Of a stretch of 64,000 bases of DNA, positions 12,666-22,103 are shown one piece after another. The stretch lies in the NCBI GenBank assembly GCA_033002965.1, contig JAURVB010013555.1, forward strand, positions 1 to 64,000, given 5' to 3'. Below the pieces are notes generated by a model. It saw nothing but the letters and a program-made list of their open reading frames with translations. It was not told the DNA's origin and searched no databases. The translations under genes and the position numbers were made by a program. Every line of letters begins with the position of its first letter. The stretch's first letter is position 1. Source of the stretch: Piper betle (Eukaryota; Streptophyta; Magnoliopsida; Piperales; Piperaceae).

Positions 12666-12762
12666 GTATTAGCACATTTCTATGTTTTTAGTTAAGTGTT
12701 AATGTATGTTTTATGTTCTGTGTATAACCCCTTCGGAAATTCTAAGATGTAATTTTTCTAAA

Positions 12763-12772
12763 TGGGGGAGAT
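12763..12772 (+). promoter_or_regulatory. Polypurine tract (relic)
   Basis: GGGGGAGAT immediately precedes TGTAAATCCC at 12773. This is the expected plus-strand priming site and 3' LTR start of the Gypsy relic. Confidence 0.6.
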
Positions 12773-14125
12773 TGTAAATCCCAGACTGTCCACCTGAGGG
12801 CTTTTATTGTATGTTCTTTTGTTACTTGAATTAGGTTAGTATTCTTGCCTCGGTTCGTGTATGGTATGATGTCACTTGCTTGACCTCAGCCTCCTTCGGC
12901 GCTTACGCCTGTTTAGATGCTGCATGCCAAGCTTTGTCATGTTTGGTCCATTTGAGTCATAGTTAGGTGTTAGGACCATGTCCATTGCATGCCTTTGAAT
13001 GCTTGTTGTATGTTTGATAACCCTTTCATATCATCCTAATCCGTATACGTACATATGATTATGATGTTATTGAATATTATGTATAGATGTAAATGATACA
13101 AATGTAGACTTACATGTTATTTACTCTTATCAATGTTTTTCCGATTTATCCATATTTTCCTATTATCATTTACTACATATATGAGTAGATGACTCGGTAC
13201 TGGCTACCTAGTGTTAAGCGGACAAAGTTATTTTTGTATGCAGGTTAGGAGGTGAAGATTTGGAGAGCAAAGGGATGGATGATTAGCATTAGAATTATAT
13301 TTCTTTCTATATTAGTTGCTTTATATATCCATGTAATAAGAACTATTAGATGTGAAGACTTCTATTAGGTTGCTGATCTGGTACATTGAAATTAGATATA
13401 TTATTATTAATCTTTTGGATTATTATTAGTATATAATATGAATATTGACAAAGTCTGATTCTATTATATTCCTTGCATACTATTGATACCATTTTATACA
13501 TTTGATTATTTTTTGTAGGATTTTATCATCTCCATTAATTTGAATTAGAAACTGAACTAAGGGCAGATTTCTATTTTTTGTAGATATCAATTGTTCTGAA
13601 TATTATTATTAAGGTAAACAATGCAGTGATATTGGATGTTGAGGTTTGTGATGTACTAATAGTATAAAACTAATAGGCTTTTGATAGCAAGTGAACAATA
13701 GTCAGTCCTTAACATTTGGACTTCCTTAGGTTGATCCATGTATTATATTTTGTGAATGATTGTATGATAAAATTGTAGGTCAATCAGACAAGGCAAATAC
13801 TCAGTCATCTACATTGTAGATGTAAAGAAAAATATCCACTTCATAAGTGGCATTGAGTAGATTACCTATTTTTGTCGATTGCGTACTGAAAAGTACTCAT
13901 TATACTCAATGGCATAACACATGCTGTTGTTTTCGTTAGCATACACTTTGTCACAGTAGTATTGTCTGTTTCAATACTTTGATGCTTCTAGACAGGATCC
14001 ACTTAATTTGTGCATGAGAATAGTTTGGACTATGATGTCGATATATATTTATGCTTGTATGAAAAGCATGCAGATTAAGCCATTATACGTGTAATAAGTA
14101 TGTATATAGATCCTAAATCGATATA
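12773..14125 (+). mobile_element. Probable 3' LTR start of Gypsy relic
   Basis: The segment starts at TGTAAATCCC after the polypurine tract and has no coding content. It is interrupted at 14126 by the young TR-GAG element and may resume at 16814. I could not align it convincingly with 7166-7850, so the LTR pair is unproven. Confidence 0.4.
14121..14125 (+). repeat. Target-site duplication, left (ATATA)
   Basis: ATATA directly precedes the 5' LTR and is repeated exactly at 16814-16818 after the 3' LTR, as produced by integrase. Confidence 0.9.
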
Positions 14126-14180
14126 TGGTATGAATAAAGTGAGTAGAACGAAAGGGCGTTACGGGGCATTGCGAGATCCA

Positions 14181-14254
14181 TGAATTCGAGGTGAATAATG
14201 AGAATAAATTGTAAGGATGAATTCGAGGTGAATAATGAGAATAAATTGTAATGG
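14181..14254 (+). repeat. 37-bp tandem duplication in LTR
   Basis: Two adjacent copies of a unit starting TGAATTCGAGGTGAATAATG lie upstream of the TATA box, a typical place for an LTR enhancer. The duplication is also present in the 3' LTR (16436-16509). Confidence 0.9.
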
Positions 14255-14275
14255 GGGAAAACTAGGAAGTGTGGC

Positions 14276-14283
14276 TATATAAG
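14276..14283 (+). promoter_or_regulatory. TATA box of TR-GAG LTR
   Basis: TATATAAG about 150 bp into the LTR, with a copy in the 3' LTR near 16531. The probable transcription start lies about 30 bp downstream. Confidence 0.65.
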
Positions 14284-14476
14284 GGGGAGAGACTGATTGT
14301 AAAGGACATGACTTTTGATGAATTAAATCTTTGTTTTCTTCTTATCTTTGTTCTTTGTTCTTCTTCCTATTTTCTAGGGAGATCTTCCTGGGAGCAGGGT
14401 TTAACCACTGTCCCATCCTCCATCATCTCAACCATTTCTCCAACTCCCTTCAGATTCCAGGCCAATCGTCTCCTCC

Positions 14477-16368
14477 ATGGCACCAGCCAAGCAGGGGAAC
14501 AAGCAAGGAACTAAGGGGAAAGAGGTCATCGTCGACCTTGGTGAGGAAAATCCTACCAATTTGGCATCAGAGCAAGGCGAGGGAGGTACGAATCCATCAC
14601 CAAACTCGATTGAATTATCTCACATTAAACAGATTCAGGATTACTTGATTACTGCTGTTGCTGAAATTTCTACAAAACTCGACATGTTAATGCAATCGAG
14701 AGTTGAGGTTAGGGGAATCTGGATAATCGTGAGGGAATTGGGACATCTCATATGAGAGTTCCTGTTGGGTTGGATATTGATGATCAATGGCAGGATAGTC
14801 GAAGAAACACCCAAAGGGACGAGCAGGTGAGGATGTCGGGAGGAAGGATTCCACACGCTAGACTTGGAGAGGAATTTCCAACCATGTCTTCAGGGGGAAA
14901 GTTTCAGCAAGAAAAGCACAGATCAAGGGTGGAACCTGTTCGTCATAATGTCCAGGAGGGGTTTCATCAAATTGTGCAAATTGAGGACTGCTTGAAGGGA
15001 TCCAAACTAAGCTTTCCTAAATTTGATGGGGCAAAGGATCCCATCTCATGGTTTAGTCGAGCAGAGAAATTTTTCAAGTTGCACAATATCCATGAAGCAT
15101 TGCAAGTCGAACTAGCAAGCTTCCACTTGGAGGACGACGCCCAGATTTGGTTTGATATGCTGCAACAACATCAGGAAATGGTTTCTTGGCAGCAGCTGAA
15201 AGAGGCCATGAACTTGCAGTTTGGACCCTCGGATTATGAGGATTTTTACGGCGATCTCACTCGATTATCTCAGGATTCTTCAGTCCAAGAATACACTGCT
15301 CGATTCAATAGATTGGCGTCAAGAGCTGGACATATGACCGAAAAACAGAAGATTAGCAGTTACACTTGTGGTCTCAAGTCCCAGCTGCGAATGGAGGTGA
15401 AAGCAAGAAAACCGGAGACTTTATTAGATGCACAAGGACTCGCAAGACATTTAGAGCATCATGTGAGTCAGAGATTGCATACATATGGAAGACAGACGAG
15501 AGGAAATTTTCAATCCACAGCTGTTTCCTCTCAAAGGGAACACAGTTCAGAAAGCAACAAAGGTGAAGTAGCCATGGGTGCAGACTTGCAATCTAAAAAA
15601 ATAACTCCAGGCAGGAAATTCAGTGTCGAACAGTTGCAAGAACGGAAAGCAGCAGGACTATGCTTCAAATGTGATGAGAAATTTTTCCCTGGACACAAAT
15701 GCAAGCAGCTATTCAACATTGAAGTCGTAGGGGAAGATGATCTTTCAGAACAAGATGATAGTGAGCAGGAAGGGGATTCAAAGACTCAGGCAATCTCAGT
15801 TAATGCATTAACTGGTGCCTCCACAGCTAATACTATGAGGTTATTGGGAAACGTGAGAGGACACCAAGTAACAGTGCTAATTGATTCGGGAAGCTCACAC
15901 AACTTTTTAAATACCAGTTTGATCCAGAAATTGAAGCTGCCGGTGCAAACAACCAAGGGCATAAAAGTTCAGCTTGCTACTGGCAAGAGAATAAAATGTG
16001 GAGCACAGTGTGTGGGCATTGAGTTAGATCTTCCTGGGTATACAACGGTATCGGATTTCTTCATCCTTCCGCTGGAGGAATTTGATGTTCTTCTTGGCAC
16101 CCAATGGTTGAAGACATTGGGACCCATACTATGGAATTTTGAATTCCTTACCATGTCGTTCACTGACAAAGGCAAAACAATAGAGCTGCATGGCCAGCCT
16201 ATACCCCTTAGTCCGTTGGGTGATAAGAAGAAACCATCACATTCATTATCAACTCGAAATCATGGGTTGTTAATGACTTTACAGGTGGTCCACTCCATCC
16301 CGCACTTCCCTTCTACTCCTCGACTGGCGACTACTTTATGTTCAACCTTGGGGACAAGGTTCTTGTAA
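14477..16368 (+). pseudogene. Gag-protease ORF with one frameshift
   Basis: The reading frame starts at ATG 14477 inside the LTR (MAPAKQGNKQG...), runs through the primer site, and loses frame at a run of four G (14712-14715). The next frame is then open without a stop from before 14752 to 16368. In the 538-codon segment starting at 14752, residues ~90-240 are a Ty3-type Gag capsid region (FDGAKDPISWFSRAEKFF, VQEYTARFNRLAS). Residues 304-317 form a variant zinc knuckle (CFKCDEKFFPGHKC). Residues 378-385 are the protease active site (DSGSSHNF), with VLLGTQWL at 446-453. A fifth G would unite both frames; whether the loss is a real mutation, a programmed shift or a base-calling error cannot be told. 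The last ~45 residues look like an out-of-frame junction with the element's 3' end. This is the least damaged coding sequence in the window. Confidence 0.88.
14562..14573 (+). promoter_or_regulatory. tRNA-Met primer-binding site of TR-GAG
   Basis: TGGCATCAGAGC, three bases after the LTR end CCTACCA, resembles the plant tRNA-Met primer site TGGTATCAGAGC (one difference). It lies inside the gag reading frame and is translated as part of LASEQ. Confidence 0.85.
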
Positions 16369-16380
16369 AGGGGAGGGTAA
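16367..16380 (+). promoter_or_regulatory. Polypurine tract of TR-GAG element
   Basis: AAAGGGGAGGGTAA abuts the 3' LTR start at 16381, as expected for plus-strand priming. The stop codon of the gag-protease frame overlaps its start. Confidence 0.85.
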
Positions 16381-16813
16381 TGGTATGAATAAAGTGAGTA
16401 GAACGAAAGGGCGTTACGGGGCATTGCGAGATCCATGAATTCGAGGTGAATAATGAGAATAAATTGTAAGGATGAATTCGAGGTGAATAATGAGAATAAA
16501 TTGTAATGGGGGAAAACTAGGAAGTGTGGCTATATAAGGGGGAGAGACTGATTGTAAAGGACATGACTTTTGATGAATTAAATCTTTGTTTTCTTCTTAT
16601 CTTTGTTCTTTGTTCTTCTTCCTATTTTCTAGGGAGATCTTCCTGGGAGCAGGGTTTAACCACTGTCCCATCCTCCATCATCTCAACCATTTCTCCAACT
16701 CCCTTCAGATTCCAGGCCAATCGTCTCCTCCATGGCACCAGCCAAGCAGGGGAACAAGCAAGGAACTAAGGGGAAAGAGGTCATCGTCGACCTTGGTGAG
16801 GAAAATCCTACCA
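16381..16813 (+). repeat. 3' LTR of TR-GAG element
   Basis: 433 bp, identical to 14126-14558 in a line-by-line comparison. It carries the same start codon (16732), so here the gag frame runs out of the element into flanking DNA and stops at 16917. Confidence 0.95.
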
Positions 16814-17238
16814 ATATATACACTTGTTTGCAAAATATGCAGATGAGGATTTGTAATGTTGCTAATGGCGTATATGCTTGTATAAAATGTTTGCATATTA
16901 GGTTATCCAATGTGTAAAAATTATGTAGATAAACCTTCTAACAGCACATCCATATGAGAGAAGAAATACATGAAAACACTACACAATGCTGTCATCATCA
17001 AGCACATACTATGAGTAACCACCTGTCACCGACACTAACACAAAGTGCAACCATCTCGGTGAAGATGGTATGATCATAGCCGATTTTTTGTTTTTGGTCC
17101 TCAACCTTTGCAAACATACATGCATATTTGTAGTTGCTGTCATTGTGGCCAAGAGAGTTGAAGGAAATACTTTTTTCTTTCCGCTTTAATTACAATAAGG
17201 AGGTGCCAATGATTGTCATTACATTGTAGCACCAACAC

Positions 17239-17278
<40 letters not shown>

Positions 17279-17890
17279 TTCCATGTGGATATTCCACTGT
17301 AGTTGTCATCATAATTTTGGCCATCTGAATTGTCGTCTTTAACATATACATGAAAAGATTAATAAGACAAAGTCCAATTAAAAATCTGCATATTAATATG
17401 CTACGTATAGTGTATTGAAAAATAGATATATTAAAGTAATATTAAAATATAGAGCTATAGAATATAATGCGCAAATGATTGGAGCTTTTCATTCTTAGTC
17501 GGGCTTGATGCTCACTAAACAATGACATATAAGCATTGACAACTTGTATTTTAAATTCCTTATCACACATGAAGATTATACCTAGGGCTGCAAGTGGTCG
17601 GCTAGCTTACCACTTTACCGATTGTTTCAAATTTAATTAAAATAAAATGGATAAGTAATTTTTTAACCGTTAAAAAAATGGTAAAAGAAAGTGGTAAATT
17701 TAACTGCACTGTTTTGATCAAGAAGCGGTAGTCGTAGAAGCCTCAGCCACTATTGTTTTACTGATTTACTGGTATTTTTATTTTTGGAAGTAAAAATATA
17801 AATAAAAAGTATTATTATTATTATATTTAATGAAAATTGTATATTGATATGTTCTTTTTAATAGTTGGTTTAACATGAATATATGCTCTA
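16814..17890. other. AT-rich flank without genes
   Basis: The segment resumes the target of the TR-GAG insertion (ATATA duplication at 16814-16818). It contains an AT microsatellite (17244-17276). A GGGCTGCAAGTGGTCGG motif near 17584 resembles hAT-type ends, but no matching opposite end was found. I see no coding relic. Confidence 0.6.
17244..17276. repeat. AT microsatellite
   Basis: (TA)n run of about 33 bp. Confidence 0.9.
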
Positions 17891-18339
17891 TGTAAAACCC
17901 ACGATTCGAGTTAGGGTTTTATATTCAGAACCGGTCGGGTCGACCATTATTTTTCGAGTTGAGTCAGTTTCAGGACACGCGTACCGAGCCGACGCCGGTC
18001 ACGTGTATGAGCTATGAGGGTCATGCGTACCCAAGTATATGATGATAACGTCATGAACACAGCAGAACAGAATGAGTTATCAGAATATATGAGAGTATGC
18101 CAGTGATTTTTTTTATTTTTATATATAGTGGATCGTAGAATTAGTTTTAGGCCGTTTACCGCGTTAGGACGCGTTACGGGCATTTTGGGTGGGTTGATAG
18201 TTCTAGAGCATATCATTATGATTTTTTTGTGTTGTTTGATTTTATAGGATTTTTCCCAAATTTTTTGGAATTTTTTTTATGACTTAAATATTATTTTGAC
18301 TCGAGTCGGAGACGAGTCAAGTAATATTTACGAGTTTGC

Positions 18340-19045
18340 CACCACACACACCCCCGACCATTGCTTCTTCCCAAACCCCGACGCCGCCCCTTTGCAGCGT
18401 CGCCGCCGCCGCGTCGCCGCCGCCGTCGATCGTCGCCGCCCAGCTCCGACGACGGCGTCGCCGTGCCGCCCCGACCAGCCCCGGCCGCCATGCTGGCCGC
18501 CGCGACGCCGGAATCGCCTCGCCTAGCGCCGCGGCCACGTTCCGCTTTCGTCGGCGATTGCGTCGCCGGCGATCGTCGCCGCCATGATCAGGAGGTCGGC
18601 CCAGCACCCTCAGCCCTCCAGCGACCCTCCCCGACCGGCACGGAGGCCAGCGCCGCCCAGGGCGGCCGGATCGAGCCACCCATCGCCGCCGGCTCTGTTT
18701 TAGCCTTTTTCCGGCGAGCCACCGCCTCGGCCGACCGCGTTGACCTCGTAGATGAGTCGGGCTCGCCGAGCCGGTTCCAATGGTACCCTATATGACCCCT
18801 ATCCAGCTAGTAGACGCCGATGGCGATTGTCGCCGGAAAACCACCGGAAGTCGCCGGAAAACCGCCGGAAGCTGCCGGAAAACCGCCGGAAAATCGGAAT
18901 TTCTGGAATTCGCCGGAATTCACCGGATCTTCCGCGGGGCTCACCCAGTGGAGCCCGATCGAGCTTCGGACGCCGATGAGCGCCGAATTTGAGCTCCGAG
19001 ACGCGCGACGGAACCCTAGCCGTCGCCGATTGCCGACGACGTGAG
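18340..19045 (+). other. GC-rich, gene-like block of LTR U3
   Basis: A GC-rich, CpG-rich island inside the otherwise AT-rich LTR, open on the plus strand for up to 144 codons (18361-18795) and on the minus strand for 120. Predicted plus-strand products share the segment DRVDLVDESGSP with the product at 46537-47034 of the LARD LTR, because the LTRs are homologous. The block ends in GACGTGAGGTATAATTACC, which looks like an exon end followed by a splice donor. I recognise no protein domain. It may be a captured host 5' exon or simply GC-rich U3. The same block is found at 180-760, 40270-40970 and 46530-47265. Confidence 0.5.
18831..18895 (+). repeat. Short GC-rich tandem repeat in U3
   Basis: About three copies of a 21-bp unit containing GCCGGAAAACCGCCGGAAG. 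Degenerate versions occur in the other LTR copies (about 604-660, 40761-40830, 47055-47120). Confidence 0.8.
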
Positions 19046-20529
19046 GTATAATTACCTCCGATTGATTTATTTAAAATTGATGATAATTGTTAGCATAGCA
19101 TGCTAGGGTTAATTAATTATCATGATTAATGTCTTGACCATGAATAAAGTAAAGATGTGCATGATGAGATTATTAGTGAATGAAGTGATCTAATGAGATG
19201 AATTGTGTATGAACATGTTAATCTAGTACGATGCAACTTAGAAGAACAGAATAAGATATGGTATGAGTAGTTGAGTTAGGATTATTTATTCTTATAATTA
19301 TTTGATGGTTATTTTGATGATGATTCTGTGTTTAATTGTGTTGAGTTTGATGCATCATTTAGTTAGCGGGCGTTAGTATTTAGTTTTGATGTGTAGGTAC
19401 GGAATAGGAGCTCGCCGCCTAGGCGCGATGACACGCTTGGAGCTTCTACCAGGTCCGTTTAGGACTCGTCTTGTTTTACGCTCTTCCATTGTATGTTTAT
19501 TTTATTATTGCAGGGCGGGTTAAGTGGCGTTTTATTGGATCCCACTTAACTCGGGCCATTTAATCGAATATTTCCGGATTAATAACCCCTCGAGGATGAG
19601 ATCCCTCGAGGATGATTTCGAAAACAAGATCCACCACAAGTTGCCTTCGGGCCTATTATATGAATCCCTTCCCAGGCCTATATATATAGTTTTATCGAGT
19701 TTTCAGTGAGACGAGAGATGGAGAAACCGACTGCACGTACCATGCAGAGGATGCCGTGACAGTCAAAGCGGGCTCTGGATTAGTGCCAGCGGACTGTTCC
19801 ATTCCCGAGGGATCCTGACAACTCCGCGTTTGAGTTCCTCACACCCGGAGAACGTGGAGGTTTACGGGTACTGTTTAGTACAGCGCATGTCCGGACTTGT
19901 GGTTCAAAGGGTACTAAAGGCGACTGCCTGAGAGTACTCGGCCTTCGTGCTCAAGGCCAGGAGAAATATGGAGGTAAGGAGAGGGCTTAGGATAAAGTTT
20001 CACGAGAAGTACTGAAAAAGAAGTGCTGAGAGTAGCACAGTACCAGCAGCGAGCAGTAAGTTCGGGATGCTACCGGGTCTGCAGCCCAGTGGCTCCTCAG
20101 TAGTGCCCTTCAGAGTGTTCTTGAGGAAGTATATGGTTTTCTTTCATATGAGAGTTTGCTCTCATAGCCAGCTTGTTATAGTTATTTTATTTTCCGGACC
20201 AGTAACGCTTGTTACTGACGTTTTTCTTATATATATGTAGGTGATAAGCACGAGATGGATGGCCGGCCAGGACGGAGGAGCAATAAGGTCTTCTGCACAC
20301 ACACATCGGGTGATTGAATGTTTAATGTTTTGTTTATGATGTTATTTTATAAACATGCTATGAGTAAATGTTTGAGGCTTGACAATGAGATGAAATGAAA
20401 TGATCAGAGTAGCGCAGCAAAAGTGTGATGGGTTGAAACCCAAGCTTCAGAATGAGAGTATAGTAAATTAGATTCTGCGTGAATGAAATTGTTTGATACT
20501 TGGTTATATATATTTTTATATGTATATTT

Positions 20530-20571
20530 GACAGGGTGGCCCCTAATTGCATTTTTAGGGGAAATTCTGTC
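20530..20571 (+). repeat. Stem-loop near LTR 3' end (copy D)
   Basis: GACAGGGT ... ATTCTGTC forms the outer stem and CCCCTAA ... TTAGGGG the inner one. The same structure is conserved at 6881-6922, 42468-42510 and 48762-48804, where the outer arms (GACAGGGT/ACCCTGTC) pair perfectly. Confidence 0.75.
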
Positions 20572-20813
20572 CGTCATATTTCAAAACTTTTATTAATTTT
20601 TATCGGGATGGTTTTGGTGTGTACTCTGACTTGCATGTCATTCATGTAGTACCATGTTAGGTTTGTGTATTCATCCATGCATTGCGAGTTGTATCTTCAT
20701 CTTAAGACGCCGAGATTGGATCCGCATGAGTTAGGTTCGGGTTAGCCGACTTAACCGGGGCCTGTAACATGCCGGTTCGGTTCACGAGTGTGGACCGGAT
20801 TTGGGGTGTTACA

Positions 20814-22103
20814 CTCTAAGTGGCACAAAGTATTTATTTTAACAAGGATTTTATGATGAGAATTGACCTCACAATAACTGTAGAGCTTGCACTCCTAATT
20901 ATACCGAGAAGTGAGTAAATAGATATGGAATAAATACACACCTATTAGTTAAATAATTACTATGCAATAAATCATAAAAGTTAGTAGCTCTTACCCTATT
21001 ATTGTTATGAACCATTTACAGCAAAATCATTTCACGTCAACAAAATTTCTTTACTTACGATTACGCCTCTACACTTTTACATACAAACACAACTCTAACT
21101 AACATATTTATAGTACAGGAACATGTTCAACATGACATATTATGCAACGGTTGCACACTTACATGGACAAAAGAAAATCACTACAAGCAAACACATGCAA
21201 ATAACTTCTCCAGTGGCACACCAGTATACTAATATCTCTACCATTTGCCTACGTGAAACAACTCCTTCCAAATTTAGTATGCAGAATATACCATTTTTGC
21301 TAGCCAATACAAATTTATTCAAAATCCGTGGCTCTGAACCTCTTTATAAACAAACAAGCATGTCAATGATATCCCAACATTAGTAAACACCAACATCACC
21401 AAAATCTAATATTCCAAATCCATAAGCTGACCCAAATTATGTCAAAATCTCTAATTGTTTGATGATATATCAAATATTAAAAGTGTTATTACTTACCATA
21501 ATAGCATTATATGCATATAAAAAATTTACTATGCACATCAAATCCAATCGTACTGCACGAACATGTTATCTTTAATAACACACTAGTATCTCAATAACCC
21601 CAATACTTACCAACAACAACAAAATCTTGTTATCCCAAATTTACTATCTTCATCAAATTAATGGAACATCCCCAAACCTTTATATTTCAATTGAAGAACC
21701 TATCTATGAACAATGTTAACAGTTATCAGAAAAATGTAATTTTCAAATTTATTTTCCCAAATTAGTTCTCAATGTCCAAAATTCATGTCAACATAAATTA
21801 AAATTGTATTCTCTTCTTTTGGGGAAAATGTGGCCGATGGAGGAATAGGGATAGATGCTAGTGTAAAATAAGAAAATGGAACAATGCACAGATAATGAGC
21901 AATTCACTAACAATTTCCTCAATGAAGGTGGTAGTCTACCCAAAGAGAGGTAAACGACCGGCGGTGAGGGTAAAGGGAGAGTTGTCGTTGTCAAGAGAAG
22001 ATGTAATAAACCACGAGCGAGGAGAGGAGGAGGTCTCCGACAAGAGGAGTAGCACACCAATGTCATAGCAAGGTTTTTCTCTCAAACTACACTCGTGTGC
22101 CCC
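20814..22103. other. Unclassified AT-rich flank
   Basis: No gene or clear element end is visible. On the minus strand, 21788-22066 is pyrimidine-rich and open for 92 codons, but its composition (L, P, S runs) resembles the C-rich block of the older LTRs rather than a protein. Confidence 0.5.

Larger units (their letters stand above)
7851..12772 (+). mobile_element. Decayed autonomous Ty3/Gypsy interior
   Basis: This is a whole retrotransposon interior in order: primer site, gag, protease, reverse transcriptase, RNase H, integrase, C-terminal tail, and a polypurine tract (GGGGGAG at about 12764) before TGTAAATCCC at 12773. Every domain has stops, frameshifts or lost catalytic residues. The RT sequence style, the long interior and the primer site fit a plant chromovirus, probably the Tekay/Del group. 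The clade assignment is from memory of the family, not from a phylogeny. Confidence 0.85.
14126..14558 (+). repeat. 5' LTR of TR-GAG element
   Basis: 433 bp, TGGTATG...CCTACCA. It contains a 37-bp tandem duplication (14181-14217 and 14218-14254), a TATA box, a pyrimidine-rich leader and the gag start codon at 14477. Confidence 0.95.
14126..16813 (+). mobile_element. Young TR-GAG-type Gypsy element, complete
   Basis: This is a full-length 2,688-bp element: 433-bp LTRs (14126-14558 and 16381-16813), primer site, gag and protease, polypurine tract, and a 5-bp ATATA duplication on both sides. The two LTRs are identical base for base by eye. RT, RNase H and integrase are absent. After the protease the sequence jumps to a short stretch resembling the very end of a chromovirus polyprotein (FNLGDKVLVKG in another frame at about 16342-16374). 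It therefore looks like an internal-deletion derivative that keeps GAG and protease and borrows the remaining enzymes, the architecture described as TR-GAG in plants. Assignment to a short-LTR chromovirus group such as Reina is tentative. Confidence 0.93.
17891..20813 (+). mobile_element. Solo Gypsy LTR (copy D)
   Basis: A complete 2,923-bp LTR from TGTAAAACCC to GGGGTGTTACA, flanked on both sides by the exact 5-bp duplication CTCTA (17886-17890 and 20814-20818). No interior or second LTR is present, so it is a solo LTR left by unequal recombination between the two LTRs of an inserted element. Landmarks: palindrome 18296-18320, GC-rich block 18340-19045 with a short tandem repeat (18831-18895), TATA region near 19655 (TATATGAAT, mutated), and stem-loop 20530-20571. 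Confidence 0.95.

Noticed and set aside
17580..17890. hAT-like MITE beginning GGGCTGCAAGTGGTCGG
   Set aside because: No matching inverted end or 8-bp duplication was found before the solo LTR at 17891.
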